From: Delftia tsuruhatensis NBRC 16741
GTDB lineage: Bacteria > Pseudomonadota > Gammaproteobacteria > Burkholderiales > Burkholderiaceae_C
DNA: 64,000 bases
Reading direction: 5' to 3'
NCBI RefSeq assembly: GCF_001571325.1
Contig: NZ_BCTO01000019.1
Span: 215,989 to 279,988 of the forward strand
The translations under genes and the position numbers were made by a program. Of this stretch, positions 1 to 8,959 are shown piece after piece. How positions within the stretch are numbered: the first letter of the stretch is position 1; each line of letters starts with the position of its first letter. The notes beneath the pieces are model-generated. The model was not told the origin of the DNA and made no database searches. It worked only from the letters and a program-made list of their open reading frames with translations.

Positions 1-205
1 CCAGCGAACGGGCCACGCCCGCCAGGTGGTGGCGGAAGGTGCCGGCCTTGTGCCAGTCCTGGCCCACGCCGCGCGCCAGCACCACGGGCAGCACGGGGGC
101 GAGGTCGGCATCCCTGCGCAGCCATTCCTCGTCGAGCAGGTCCTGGGCGCGCGTGAACAGCGCATCGTCAAGTGTCTGGAACAGTGTCGGGACAGGCAGG
201 CTCAT
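1..205 (-). CDS. Hypothetical protein, N-terminal part (runs off left edge)
   Basis: The first 68 codons of a minus-strand gene are visible; the rest lies beyond the left edge. The ATG overlaps the stop of the upstream acireductone dioxygenase gene in an ATGA arrangement, so it is probably the last known member of the metNIQ-dioxygenase operon. The visible protein is soluble, with no signal peptide. It contains a DWHKAGTF...[10 protein letters not shown] stretch rich in His and Asp that could belong to a small metal-binding helical domain, but I do not recognise the family. A link to methionine salvage is suggested only by position. Confidence 0.7.
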   Translation of the reverse strand, partial: MSLPVPTLFQTLDDALFTRAQDLLDEEWLRRDADLAPVLPVVLARGVGQDWHKAGTFRHHLAGVARSL

Positions 206-732
206 GCGGGCACCTCCATGGCAGCGGCGGGCCGCTGGGTATATTGCGCCACCCAGCCCGCCGTATCGGCGAACAGGCGCAGCGCCTTGATGCGCCGCGT
301 GGCGGTCAGCGTGAAGCGGTGCTCCACGCCCGCCGGTATGCGCAGGTAGTCGCCGGGCTGCACGCGCAGCACGCGCTCTTGGCCGTGGGCATCAAAAAAG
401 CCGAACAGGCCTTCGCCTTCGAGGATGTAGCGCACCTCGTCATCGGCATGGGTGTGGGGCTTGTCGAAGCGCTCCAGCGCCTCGTCCAGGCCCGGCGTGC
501 CTGGGTGCAGCACGACCAGGTCCATGCTGTGGTAGCCATGGGCCACGCATTCGTCGACCACCAGCATGCCCACGGCCTGGACCACGGTGGCCTTGCCGCC
601 ATCGTCCAGTTGGGCCTGCGCCAGCAGCGCGGCCAGGCCGGGCTCGGGCGCCAGCGGGCGGTGCTGCCATTGCACGCCGATGGCGGCCACGAAGTCCGCG
701 TCGGAAACTTGGTGCGATGCGAGGCTGCCCAT
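202..732 (-). CDS. mtnD: Acireductone dioxygenase (cupin), methionine salvage
   Basis: Predicted 176-residue cupin that oxidises the acireductone of the methionine salvage pathway, a cytoplasmic step that returns methylthioadenosine carbon and sulfur to the 2-keto precursor of methionine. The family metal site is visible: His93 and His95 in PHTH, Glu99, and His138 in PAGVEH. These are the four Fe/Ni ligands of the ARD family. The start at 732 is preferred because the longer open frame overlaps metQ and has no further ARD similarity. It begins 4 bp after the metQ stop and is overlapped by the next gene, so it should be co-transcribed with the methionine importer. Whether Fe or Ni is bound, which changes the product, cannot be read from sequence. 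Confidence 0.85.
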   Translation of the reverse strand: MGSLASHQVSDADFVAAIGVQWQHRPLAPEPGLAALLAQAQLDDGGKATVVQAVGMLVVDECVAHGYHSMDLVVLHPGTPGLDEALERFDKPHTHADDEVRYILEGEGLFGFFDAHGQERVLRVQPGDYLRIPAGVEHRFTLTATRRIKALRLFADTAGWVAQYTQRPAAAMEVPA

Positions 733-736
733 GCTC

Positions 737-1546
737 TTACCAGGCCGCCGTGTAGGCGCCCTTGAACTGCGTGTCGATGAACTGGCGCACCTCGGGCGAT
801 TGGTAGGCCTTGACGAAGGCCTGCAGGCCGGCGTCCTTTTCATGGCCGGCGCGCGTGGCGATCAGCACGGTCACGTACGGCGTGTCCGTGGCTTCCAGCG
901 CCAGCGAATCCTTTTGCGGCGACAGGCCTGCGGCCACGGCGTAGCTGCTGTTGACGGCGGCGGCGTCCAGATCGTCCAGCGAGCGCGCCAGCTGGGCGGC
1001 CTCCAGCTCGACGAACCTCAGCTTCTTCGGATTGGCCGTGATGTCCAGCACCGAGGCACGGGCGCCCGCGCCGGTCTTCAGTTCGATCAGCTTTTGCGCG
1101 GCCAGCACCATCAGTGCGCGCGAGCCATTGGTGGGGTCGTTGGGGATGCCCACGCGCGCACCGCTCTTGAGGTCGGCCAGGCTTTTGATCTTCTTGGAGT
1201 ACACGCCCATCTGCTGGTTGACCGCACGGGCCACGGGCACGAGCTTGTAGCCACGGTCCTTGTTCTGGGCGTCCATGAAGGGCTGGTGCTGGTAGATGTT
1301 GGCATCCAGCTCACCCTGCGACAGGGCAGCGTTGGGCTGGATGAAGTCGCCGAACTCGACCAGCTTCACCTTCAGGCCGTTCTTCTCGGCCACTTTCCTG
1401 GCCACCTCGGCGATCTGGGCATGCGGGCCCGAGGTCACGCCGATGGTGACCGAGCCGTCGGCCGCATGGGCCGGCAGCGCCGCCATTCCCGCCAGGGGCA
1501 GGACGGCGGCCAGAGCCAGCGATTGAAGCAATGCGCGCTTTTTCAT
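737..1546 (-). CDS. metQ: D-methionine ABC transporter, periplasmic binding protein MetQ
   Basis: 269-residue NlpA/MetQ-family binding protein that delivers methionine to MetNI. It has an N-terminal signal ending in AHA-AD and then the family core, including GDFIQPN, QHQPFMD and [12 protein letters not shown] motifs. Many MetQ proteins are lipoproteins, but no lipobox cysteine is present here, so it is probably a soluble periplasmic form. A GAGGG ribosome-binding site precedes the ATG. It is third in the order metN-metI-metQ, about 80 bp after metI, and followed closely by mtnD, which fits supply of methionine-pathway intermediates. Confidence is high for the family; the exact ligand is inferred. 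Confidence 0.92.
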   Translation of the reverse strand: MKKRALLQSLALAAVLPLAGMAALPAHAADGSVTIGVTSGPHAQIAEVARKVAEKNGLKVKLVEFGDFIQPNAALSQGELDANIYQHQPFMDAQNKDRGYKLVPVARAVNQQMGVYSKKIKSLADLKSGARVGIPNDPTNGSRALMVLAAQKLIELKTGAGARASVLDITANPKKLRFVELEAAQLARSLDDLDAAAVNSSYAVAAGLSPQKDSLALEATDTPYVTVLIATRAGHEKDAGLQAFVKAYQSPEVRQFIDTQFKGAYTAAW

Positions 1547-1625
1547 GGAATCCCTCTTTCAGACAATCTCGCGGCAGCTTGCCGCCCCGGCCACGCCAGC
1601 CGCGCCGGCCGCCGGGGTGTGTGGA

Positions 1626-2291
1626 TCAGCGGTGGCTGAGCCTGCGCACAGCCCAGTCGCCCAGGCTCTGTATGGCCTGCACGAAGAAGATCAGGATGAT
1701 GACCACGGCCAGCATCACGTCGGGCAAAAAGCGCTGGTAGCCGTAGCGGATGCCCAGGTCGCCCAGGCCGCCGCCGCCAATGGCGCCGGCCATGGCCGAG
1801 TAGCCGGTCAGGCTCACGAAGCTGATGGTCAGGCCCGCCACGATGCCGGGCAGCGCCTCGGGCAGCAGGATCTTCCAGACGATCTGGCCCGTGGTGGCGC
1901 CCATGGACTGGGCCGCTTCCACCAGGCCGTTGTCCACCTCGCGCAGCGCGGTCTCCACCAGGCGCGCCACGAAGGGGGCTGCCGCAATGGTCAGCGGCAC
2001 CACGGCCGCCCAGGTGCCGATGGACGAGCCCGTGATCAGACGCGTCAGCGGGATGATGGCCACCAGCAGGATGATGAAGGGGGTGGAACGAAGGGCATTG
2101 ACGATCCAGCCCACGATCTTGTTGGCCGGGCCGTTCTGCAGCACGCCGCCGTGGTCGGTCAGGCGCAGGAACACGCCCAGGGGAATGCCGATCAGGCCAC
2201 CCACCAGGCCCGAGACGCCGACCATGATGATGGTCTCCCACAGCGAGCTGACGAACAGCTCCAGCATCATTTCCGAAAAATTCTCAAACAT
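1626..2291 (-). CDS. metI: D-methionine ABC transporter, permease MetI
   Basis: 221-residue inner-membrane permease of the MetI family with about five hydrophobic segments. The cytoplasmic EAA loop is visible as ...EAAQSMGATTGQIVWKILLPEALPG around residues 115-140, the contact site for the MetN ATPase. It starts 3 bp after the metN stop, so translation is likely coupled. Length and motif spacing match the family. The substrate (D/L-methionine or a related sulfur compound) is inferred from the neighbouring MetN and MetQ. Confidence 0.92.
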   Translation of the reverse strand: MFENFSEMMLELFVSSLWETIIMVGVSGLVGGLIGIPLGVFLRLTDHGGVLQNGPANKIVGWIVNALRSTPFIILLVAIIPLTRLITGSSIGTWAAVVPLTIAAAPFVARLVETALREVDNGLVEAAQSMGATTGQIVWKILLPEALPGIVAGLTISFVSLTGYSAMAGAIGGGGLGDLGIRYGYQRFLPDVMLAVVIILIFFVQAIQSLGDWAVRRLSHR

Positions 2292-2294
2292 CGC

Positions 2295-3341
2295 TCAATC
2301 CCTGGTGGAAACGATCTGCACCTGCACGCCGGTGGCGCGCAGATGGTCCACGGCGGCATCGATCTTTGCCGCATCGCCGCTGGCGAAGACGGCCAGCGAG
2401 CCGAAGGTCTGCTCCTGGATCTCGTCGATCTGGCCATGCAGGATGGACAGGTCCAGCCCCAGCTCGCGGATCAGGTGCGACAGGATGGGCTGGTAGGCGC
2501 TCTCGCCCGCATACGACAGGCGCAGCAGCCGGCCTCGCTGGCCGGGCGCCAGCTGGGCGGCCAGCGCGTTCACGCGCACGGCCACCGACTCGGGCAGTTG
2601 CTGGGGAACGATCTCGTCGATCAGGCTGCGCGTGATGGCCTGCTGCGGGCGCGTGAACACGTCGATCACGGGGCCCAGCTCGGCAATCTCGCCGCCGTCG
2701 ATCACGGCCACGCGGTCGGCGATCTGCTTGATCACCTGCATCTGGTGCGTGATCAGCACCACGGTCAGGCCCAGCTCCCGGTTGACCTTGCGCAGCAGGT
2801 CCAGGATGGAGCGCGTGGTCTCGGGGTCCAGGGCCGAGGTGGCTTCGTCCGACAGCAGCACCTTGGGGTGGCTGGCCAGCGCGCGCGCAATGCCCACGCG
2901 CTGCTTTTGCCCGCCCGAGATCTGCGCCGGATAGCGGTCGCGCAGCGCGCTCAGGCCCACCAGGTCCAGCAGCGGGTCCACGCGCTTCTTGATGTCGTCC
3001 GCCGACATGCCCGCCAACTCCAGCGGCAGCGCGGCGTTGTCGAACACCGTGCGCGAGGACAGCAGGTTGAAATGCTGGAACACCATGCCGATGTCGCGGC
3101 GCGCCGTGCGCAGCTCGGCATCGCTGAGCTGCATCAGGTCACGGCCGCCCACCAGCACCTGGCCGGAGGTCGGGCGGTTGAGCAGGTTCAGGCAGCGCAC
3201 CAGCGAGCTTTTGCCCGCGCCGCTGCGGCCGATGATGCCGAACACCTCGCCCGACTCGATCTGCAGGTTGATGCCCCGCAAGGCATGGACGGGCCCGGTG
3301 GGGCCCTTGTAGGTCAGGGAAAGATCCCGAATCTCGATCAT
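2295..3341 (-). CDS. metN: Methionine ABC transporter ATP-binding protein MetN
   Basis: 348-residue ABC ATPase. Visible motifs are Walker A GRSGAGKS (about residues 38-45), Q-loop VFQHFNLL, signature SGGQKQR, Walker [12 protein letters not shown] and the H-loop LITHQM. After residue 265 there is a C-terminal NIL-type regulatory domain, the fold that binds methionine and trans-inhibits transport in E. coli MetN. It is the first gene of the operon. No convincing Shine-Dalgarno lies before the ATG; the leader carries a GC-rich palindromic stretch (GCGCCGCGGCG) followed by a T-run. Confidence 0.93.
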   Translation of the reverse strand: MIEIRDLSLTYKGPTGPVHALRGINLQIESGEVFGIIGRSGAGKSSLVRCLNLLNRPTSGQVLVGGRDLMQLSDAELRTARRDIGMVFQHFNLLSSRTVFDNAALPLELAGMSADDIKKRVDPLLDLVGLSALRDRYPAQISGGQKQRVGIARALASHPKVLLSDEATSALDPETTRSILDLLRKVNRELGLTVVLITHQMQVIKQIADRVAVIDGGEIAELGPVIDVFTRPQQAITRSLIDEIVPQQLPESVAVRVNALAAQLAPGQRGRLLRLSYAGESAYQPILSHLIRELGLDLSILHGQIDEIQEQTFGSLAVFASGDAAKIDAAVDHLRATGVQVQIVSTRD

Positions 3342-3399
3342 GAAAAAACGCCGCGGCGCAGGACGGCCTGGGGACGCCGCTGCGCATTGTTGGGAAGTG

Positions 3400-3455
3400 G
3401 GAGCAAATATAGGTTGCGCGTATAAAAACGCAAACTATAAAAAAATAAAGTAATA
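3400..3455 (-). promoter_or_regulatory. AT-rich promoter region of the metNIQ operon
   Basis: The 433-bp gap between metN (minus) and the molybdenum hydroxylase gene (plus) holds no convincing gene. Its metN-proximal part is strikingly AT-rich for this genome, with TATAAAAA and AATAAAGTAATAAG stretches. It also has a short inverted repeat, TTGCG at 3414-3418 and CGCAA at 3429-3433. This is the likely promoter/operator of the methionine operon. No riboswitch fold of the SAM classes was recognised by eye, and the regulator is not identified. Confidence 0.4.
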
Positions 3456-3774
3456 AGAAGCTCCGGTTATGCCCGGGACTTCACTACTTTCTGCACAACC
3501 CTCAACTATGCCTGAATGTGGACACGCCCTTGCCCTGCCGGGCTATGCGCGGCGCCACGGAGCACTGCGGCAAGGCCCTTCTTGCGGCGGCGTCTGATTG
3601 ACAGTGCGGCCGGCACGCTGCCGTCGCGGCCTGGCGGCCCTGGCCCGCTCCTGCTTTTGACGATGGCAGGCACCCGCCGCTGCCGCCGCGCTGACGCCAG
3701 AAGCAGCCTTTGCTGACAGGCCGCGCGGCATGCGCCCTCCTACAGTGGGCTCAACCCCACAGGAGAAGAGCGCC

Positions 3775-6696
3775 ATGCGCCCAGAACAACACTCCGGCGC
3801 CGGCAGCCAGGCCGGCGCGGCTCCCTTGTCGCGGCGCGGCTTTCTGCAGGCCGCCAGCATCGCAGGCGTCAGCGTCTGGGTGGCGCCGCTGGCCAGCCAG
3901 GCCTATGCAGCCCTCTTTGAAGACCGCGTGCTCGGCAGCGTGGCCCGCGAGCCGGCCACCCAGCTGCCGCGCATGCGGCTCGATGGCCGCTCCAAGGTCA
4001 TGGGCGCCAAGGTCTTCGCCCGCGATATCCGCGCACGCGACATGCCGCACTGGCCCCAGCAGCAATCCCATGCCTTCATCGTGCGCACCACGCTGGCCGA
4101 CCGGCTGTTCGACGGCATGGACCTGTCTTCCCTGGACGGCGAACTGGCGCCCGACCGCGTGGTCACCGCCGAAGACCTGGCGCGCGACGGCCTGGCCTTT
4201 CCCGAGTTCTATGGCGAAGACATGCTGCTGCCCGCAGGCAAGACCCCCGCCTACCTGGGCCAGGCCGTGGCCATCCTCATCTACCACGACTTCGCGCGCT
4301 TTCGCTTTGCCAAGGAAAGGCTGCAGGCCACGGCCGGCGTCATCCGCTACGGCCGCATCACGGGCGCGCTGGACCGTCCGCCCTGGGGCGTGTTCCGCTA
4401 TGTGCGCCAGGGCGGCGCCACGGCCTTTGACGACGACGTGTTCTCCAGCCTGCGCGATGCCCCGCTGTTCCCCGCCGAACGCAAGCCGCTGGTCTGGCCG
4501 CAGATCTCCAAGGCCGACGCGGTCACGGCACGCGGCCTGCGCGCGGCCGAGCAGATCGCCCAGGAGCTGGCCACGCCGCCCGCCGACTGGCTGGTGCTGC
4601 AGCGCCACTACGCCACGCAATCGGTGGACACGGCCGCGCTGGAGCCCGACAACGCCAACTGCTGGTATGACGCGGCCACGCAAAGCCTGCACATGGTGCT
4701 GGCCACGCAGTCGCCGCACGAGGTGGCCGAATGGGCTGCGCAGATGGTGCAGGCCAGCAGGTTCCCGCTCAAGCGCCTTTTCGTGCACCCGTGCTACACG
4801 GTGGGCTACGGCTCCAAGGACCACGCGCCCATGCCCTACTACGGCCTGGTCTGCGCGCTTTATGCGGACGGCAAGCCCGTGCGCCTGGCCAATGACCGGT
4901 TCGAGCAGTTCCAGTCCTCGCTCAAGCGCCATGCCTTCGAGATCGACTACACCATGGCCATCGACAGAAAGACCGGCCTCTTCCAGAGCCTGGTGGCCAA
5001 CATGACGGCCAATGGCGGCGGCCGGGCCAACTTCTCGCCCTCGGTCGCCATGGTCGGCGGCACGGCGGCGCAGTCCATCTACTACTTTCCCAAGAACGAC
5101 ATCACCGCCGTGGCCCTGGCCAGCCGCGCGCTGGACGCGGGCTCGGCACGCGGCTACGGCACGCTGCAGAGCATGGCGGCCACCGAAATGATGGTGGACG
5201 AAATCGCCGAACTGCTGCAGATCGACCCCATCGAGCTGCGCCTGCGCAACGTGCTGACCTCGGGCGCCAAGAACACCCAGGGCGCCATTGCCGCCGGTGC
5301 CCTGCGCGCCGACGAGGTGCTGGAGCGCGCCCGCCGCCATCCGCTGTGGACCGAGCGCGCCAAGCGCAAGACCGCCTACGAGGCCAGCCACCCGGGCCAG
5401 CGCTACGGCGTGGGCTTTGCCTGCGTGCAAAAGGACTTCGGCACGGGCGGCGAGGCGGCCTTCGCCCGCATCGAGATATCGCCCCAGGGCCGCGTGCTGC
5501 TGCACCACTCGGGCACCGAGATCGGCACGGGCATGGGCACCTCGCAGGCCCAGCTGTGCGTTCAATGGTTCGGCAAGCCCGCCGACGAGCTGCAGACCGC
5601 CTGCCTGGACTGGCCGGAGCTCCCGCTCAAGGCCGAGGGCGACAACTACACCATGCCCCAGGCCGACCAGGACCGCTTCGCCACCCGGCCGCTGTGGACG
5701 CCGGTCTACGCCTCGCCGGCCAGCGCCAGCAACTCGGCCTACTACTACAGCCACGCCACCAGCGAGACGGCGCGCGTAATCTTCGAGCACGGCCTGTGGC
5801 CGGCCGCCGTGGCCATCTGGAGCCAGGGCACGGGCGGCGGCCAGAAGGTGCCCTACGTGGTGCGCCGCGAGGACGCGCGCTGGGTCAACGGCATGCTCAC
5901 GGCCAACGGCATGCAGCCGCTGTCCCTGCAGGCCCTGGCCCAGAAGGCCCATGCCATGCAGCTGGTCACGGGCGCCGTGGGCCATACCTTCAACCGCTGG
6001 CAATGGGCCGAGGCCGACTTCGACATCCTGGGCACCAGCGCGCGCCGGCCGCTGGACGCGCTGGCCGTGCGCCTGGGCAGCGCGCCCGATGCTGCCGCAG
6101 TCACGCCGGCCCCTGACACCAGCGACACGCCGCAGGCGGCCACGCCCGTCGAGGCCTCTGTCACCGCGCGGCGCAGCGCCGCCGGCTACCGCATGATTGC
6201 GCGGCGCAACCTGTTCTATCCGCCCATGCAGCGCAACAACGCGGGCGTCACCTACTACAGCGCCAATGCGGCCCTGGTCGAGTTGGCGGTGGACACGGGC
6301 ACGGGCGCGGTCGAGCTGCTGGCCCACCACTCCATCATGGAATGCGGGCGGCCCATCGTGCCCGAGCTGGTGCACGGCCAGCTCGAAGGCGGCATCGCCA
6401 TGGGCATAGGCCATGCGCTGTACGAAACCATGCCGCTGTACGAGGGCGGCCCCGGCGACGGCAACTGGAACTTCCACCGCTACCACCTGCCGCGCGGCAG
6501 CGAGGTGGCGGTCTGGAAGCAGACGGCCGAGCTGCTGCCCCCGCTGTCCGACACCGATCCACCCAAGGGCATTGCCGAGGTGGTGATGATTCCCATCGTC
6601 GCCGCCATCGTCAACGGACTGCACCACGCCATTGGCAAGCGCTTCCACGACCTGCCCGTGACCCCGCAAAAGATCAGGGAGGCACTCGCACCATGA
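3775..6696 (+). CDS. Molybdenum hydroxylase large subunit, Tat-exported (xanthine oxidase family, IorB/aldehyde oxidase type)
   Basis: 973-residue molybdopterin-binding subunit. The N-terminus has a twin-arginine signal (RRGFLQAAS, ending QAYA), so it folds with cofactor and is exported. Family motifs include GYGTLQSMAATEM, GTEIGTGMGTSQAQL, the glycine-rich QGTGGGQKVPY, and near the C-terminus GIAEVVMIP, which keeps the glutamate expected of the catalytic base. The start at 3775 has an AGGAGAAG ribosome-binding site; an in-frame ATG at 3730 lacks one. The 2Fe-2S gene overlaps its stop (ATGA) and the triheme cytochrome gene follows. There is no FAD-subunit gene, as in the isoquinoline oxidoreductase/aldehyde dehydrogenase group that passes electrons to cytochromes. 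The protein is long compared with a typical IorB subunit. The substrate is unknown. Confidence 0.85.
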   Translation: MRPEQHSGAGSQAGAAPLSRRGFLQAASIAGVSVWVAPLASQAYAALFEDRVLGSVAREPATQLPRMRLDGRSKVMGAKVFARDIRARDMPHWPQQQSHAFIVRTTLADRLFDGMDLSSLDGELAPDRVVTAEDLARDGLAFPEFYGEDMLLPAGKTPAYLGQAVAILIYHDFARFRFAKERLQATAGVIRYGRITGALDRPPWGVFRYVRQGGATAFDDDVFSSLRDAPLFPAERKPLVWPQISKADAVTARGLRAAEQIAQELATPPADWLVLQRHYATQSVDTAALEPDNANCWYDAATQSLHMVLATQSPHEVAEWAAQMVQASRFPLKRLFVHPCYTVGYGSKDHAPMPYYGLVCALYADGKPVRLANDRFEQFQSSLKRHAFEIDYTMAIDRKTGLFQSLVANMTANGGGRANFSPSVAMVGGTAAQSIYYFPKNDITAVALASRALDAGSARGYGTLQSMAATEMMVDEIAELLQIDPIELRLRNVLTSGAKNTQGAIAAGALRADEVLERARRHPLWTERAKRKTAYEASHPGQRYGVGFACVQKDFGTGGEAAFARIEISPQGRVLLHHSGTEIGTGMGTSQAQLCVQWFGKPADELQTACLDWPELPLKAEGDNYTMPQADQDRFATRPLWTPVYASPASASNSAYYYSHATSETARVIFEHGLWPAAVAIWSQGTGGGQKVPYVVRREDARWVNGMLTANGMQPLSLQALAQKAHAMQLVTGAVGHTFNRWQWAEADFDILGTSARRPLDALAVRLGSAPDAAAVTPAPDTSDTPQAATPVEASVTARRSAAGYRMIARRNLFYPPMQRNNAGVTYYSANAALVELAVDTGTGAVELLAHHSIMECGRPIVPELVHGQLEGGIAMGIGHALYETMPLYEGGPGDGNWNFHRYHLPRGSEVAVWKQTAELLPPLSDTDPPKGIAEVVMIPIVAAIVNGLHHAIGKRFHDLPVTPQKIREALAP

Positions 6697-7280
6697 GCCT
6701 TGTCCCGCGCCCCTTGTCGCTGACCGTCAACGGCCAGACCGTCGGCCCCATGGACGTGCCCGAAGGCATGCCCATGATCGACTTCCTGCACGAATACCTG
6801 AACCTCACCGGCTCGCGCCTGGGCTGCGGCATCGGCGAATGCCGGGCCTGCACCATCATCGTGGACGGTCCCGAAGGCAGCCGCGAGATGCGCACCTGCA
6901 TCACCGGCGCCCACTACTTCCAGGGCCGCAAGGTCCGCACCATCGAAGGCATTGCCGACCCGGCCGGCGCGGACACCGCGCCCCCGCCCTCGCCCGGCGC
7001 CTCGGGCCAGCCGCGCAAGGTCATCGCCATCAGCCCCGTGCAGCAGAAGTACCTGGAGCATTTCAGCTTCCAGTGCGGCTACTGCACGCCGGGCTTCGTC
7101 ATCGCGGCCACGGTGCTGGTCGAGCGCCTGGCCAAGGCACCCATCCGCGCGGCCGATGTGGAACAGGTCGTGGGCGAGGCGCTGCAGCCCCACCTGTGCC
7201 GTTGCACCGGCTATGTGCGCTACTACGCGGCCGTGAAGGACCTGGTCCTGAACACGCCCGGGCTGACCTTGAAAGGATGA
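6693..7280 (+). CDS. 2Fe-2S subunit of the molybdenum hydroxylase
   Basis: 195-residue small subunit with two [2Fe-2S] sites. The plant-ferredoxin-like site uses Cys45, Cys50, Cys53 and Cys69 (CGIGECRAC). The second, helical site uses Cys128, Cys131 (CGYCTPG), Cys169 and Cys171 (CRCTGY). It carries electrons from the Mo centre to the partner cytochrome. It has no export signal and so would be carried out with the Tat-signal-bearing large subunit. ATGA overlaps at both ends place it in the middle of a translationally coupled trio. An alanine/proline-rich linker at about residues 90-108 between the two cluster domains is longer than usual. Confidence 0.92.
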   Translation: MSLVPRPLSLTVNGQTVGPMDVPEGMPMIDFLHEYLNLTGSRLGCGIGECRACTIIVDGPEGSREMRTCITGAHYFQGRKVRTIEGIADPAGADTAPPPSPGASGQPRKVIAISPVQQKYLEHFSFQCGYCTPGFVIAATVLVERLAKAPIRAADVEQVVGEALQPHLCRCTGYVRYYAAVKDLVLNTPGLTLKG

Positions 7281-8728
7281 GCGCCATGTCCGCCGCCGAC
7301 CCCAGCGCAGCCGCCCCCACCGCCGCCACCGCCGCGCCACCCGCAGACTACAGCGGTGCCCGCCCCCCGCCACCGCGCAGGCCCAGGCGCCGCTGGCGCG
7401 GGCTGCTGCTCATCCTCCTGCTGCTGGCCGTGCTGTTTGCCATTGCCGCCGTCTGGGGCAACCGGCCCCATGTGCCGCAGCGCGAGCCGCAGGCCGTGCA
7501 CCGCAGCCCCCAGCAGCTGGCCCAGGGCCTGTATCTGGCGCGCGCCGCCGACTGCATGGCCTGCCATGACGGGGTGGGTGGCATGGGTGGCGCCCGGGAA
7601 GGCCAGCCCTTTGCGGGCGGCAAGCCCCTGCCCACGCCCTTCGGCACCCTCTACGGCACCAACATCACCCCCGACCCGGACCACGGCATAGGCCGCTGGA
7701 CGGCCGAGGAATTCCACGCCGCCGTCACCCGCGGCACGGCGCCGGGCGGGCGCCAGCTCTACCCGGCCATGCCCTATGCCTCCTACCACCTGATGAGCCG
7801 CGAAGACTCGGACCTGATCTACGGCTACCTGATGAACATCCGGCCCGTGGCCCAGCCCAACACCAAGCCCGCCCTGCCCTTCCCCTTCAACCTGCGCGTG
7901 CTCATGTTCGGCTGGAAGACGCTGTTCCTGTCCAGCGCTCCCCTGCCCGTAGGCTCGCAGGGCCAGAGCCCGGCCTGGCTGCGCGGGCAGTACCTGGGCA
8001 ATGTCATGGGCCACTGCGCCGAATGCCACACGCCGCGCGGCATGTTCGGCCAGATGCAGAAGGACCGCTGGCTGCAGGGCGGCACGCTGTCGCTGTTCAC
8101 GGCCCCCGGCATCACCGCAGAAGCCCTGGCCGCACGCGGCTGGACGCGCGAGGGCATGGCCCAGTTCCTGCAGACGGGCTTCTCGGCCCACGGCAGCGCA
8201 TTCGATGAAATGCACGAGGTCATCGCCAACAGCACCCGGTACCTCACGGCCGAGGACATGACGGCGCTGTCCACCTTCCTGCTGGGCGACAACCCGCCCG
8301 CGCCCCAGCCGCTGCCGGCCGCCGCGCCCCCGGATTCCGGCACCGGCAACAGCTCCGGCGCGGGCACGCTGGACGCGGGCCGGGGCCACTACATGGCGCT
8401 GTGCGCCAGCTGCCACGGCAGCGAGGGCCTGGGCCGCAGCCTCACCATGCCCCCGCTCAAGGGCAACAGCACCGTGCGCCAGGCCGACGCCCGCAACCTG
8501 GTGCTGGCCATCCTCGTCGGCCTGCCCAAGCACCCGGCCACCCAGCAGGGCCCCACGCCCCTGCCCGGCATGCCCGGCTTCATGCAGGAGCTGACCGATG
8601 GCGAAGTCGCCGCCCTGGCCAACTACACCCGCACGGCCCTGGGCGGCCAGCCTGCCGACGTGACCGCCGCCCAGGTGGCAGACCTGCGCAGCGCAGCGGG
8701 CAAGGCGGGGCACAGGGCTGCGCCCTGA
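7277..8728 (+). CDS. Membrane-anchored triheme cytochrome c, electron acceptor of the Mo hydroxylase
   Basis: 483-residue protein with one N-terminal membrane anchor (about residues 41-60, after an arginine-rich RRPRRRWRG stretch) and three CxxCH heme c sites: CMACH near residue 93, CAECH near 248 and CASCH near 376. The layout matches the cytochrome subunits of membrane alcohol/aldehyde and gluconate dehydrogenases, which relay electrons to ubiquinone or an oxidase. The Ala/Pro-rich N-terminus is cytoplasmic and low in complexity. The start at 7277 overlaps the preceding stop (ATGA); a second in-frame ATG lies nine bases on. It completes the Mo-Fe/S-cytochrome trio. Confidence 0.9.
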   Translation: MSAMSAADPSAAAPTAATAAPPADYSGARPPPPRRPRRRWRGLLLILLLLAVLFAIAAVWGNRPHVPQREPQAVHRSPQQLAQGLYLARAADCMACHDGVGGMGGAREGQPFAGGKPLPTPFGTLYGTNITPDPDHGIGRWTAEEFHAAVTRGTAPGGRQLYPAMPYASYHLMSREDSDLIYGYLMNIRPVAQPNTKPALPFPFNLRVLMFGWKTLFLSSAPLPVGSQGQSPAWLRGQYLGNVMGHCAECHTPRGMFGQMQKDRWLQGGTLSLFTAPGITAEALAARGWTREGMAQFLQTGFSAHGSAFDEMHEVIANSTRYLTAEDMTALSTFLLGDNPPAPQPLPAAAPPDSGTGNSSGAGTLDAGRGHYMALCASCHGSEGLGRSLTMPPLKGNSTVRQADARNLVLAILVGLPKHPATQQGPTPLPGMPGFMQELTDGEVAALANYTRTALGGQPADVTAAQVADLRSAAGKAGHRAAP

Positions 8729-8804
8729 ACCCCCGGGCGGTTCTGCAGACCCCGCCCCGTATGCCCCCGCCTGCGTCTTGCACGCTTGCGGCGGTTGCGG
8801 GGTT

Positions 8805-8830
8805 GCAGTCCTGCCGAAGGACAGGACTGC
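8805..8830 (+). terminator. Perfect 9-bp stem-loop after the cytochrome gene
   Basis: GCAGTCCTG and CAGGACTGC form a perfect 9-bp stem with an 8-nt loop, about 80 bp after the cytochrome stop. No T-run follows, so it is either a weak or factor-assisted terminator or an mRNA-stabilising hairpin. It separates the Mo hydroxylase trio from the SDR/acyl-CoA synthetase genes. Confidence 0.45.
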
Positions 8831-8840
8831 TTCGTGAACT

Positions 8841-8856
8841 GGCTGTGATCACAGCC
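8841..8856. promoter_or_regulatory. 16-bp perfect palindrome upstream of the SDR gene
   Basis: GGCTGTGATCACAGCC reads the same on both strands and lies about 100 bp before the SDR start. The core TGTGATCACA resembles half-sites of CRP/FNR-family regulators but lacks the usual central spacer. It could be an operator for the SDR-ligase-Bug operon. No regulator is assigned. Confidence 0.35.
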
Positions 8857-8959
8857 CGAAACCCCGCCCATTGTTTCCACCACGGAACCAACCGCGTTCC
8901 ACCACCCTCCTTTGCCAGCCGCCGCTGTCTCCCTAGAGTGAAAGCAAAAGGAGACAAGC

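Noticed and set aside
566..3425. Very long open frames on the strand opposite metNIQ and mtnD.
   Set aside because: They are shadows of GC-rich genes: low-complexity His/Gln/Arg content, no ribosome-binding site, no domain.
3730..3774. ATG at 3730 as start of the molybdenum hydroxylase.
   Set aside because: It lacks a ribosome-binding site; AGGAGAAG in front of 3775 and the Tat signal just after it favour 3775.
3751..6669. 972-codon minus-strand frame across the Mo hydroxylase gene.
   Set aside because: Antisense shadow of a gene with clear cofactor motifs; composition is Gly/Arg/His/Val-rich without any family pattern.
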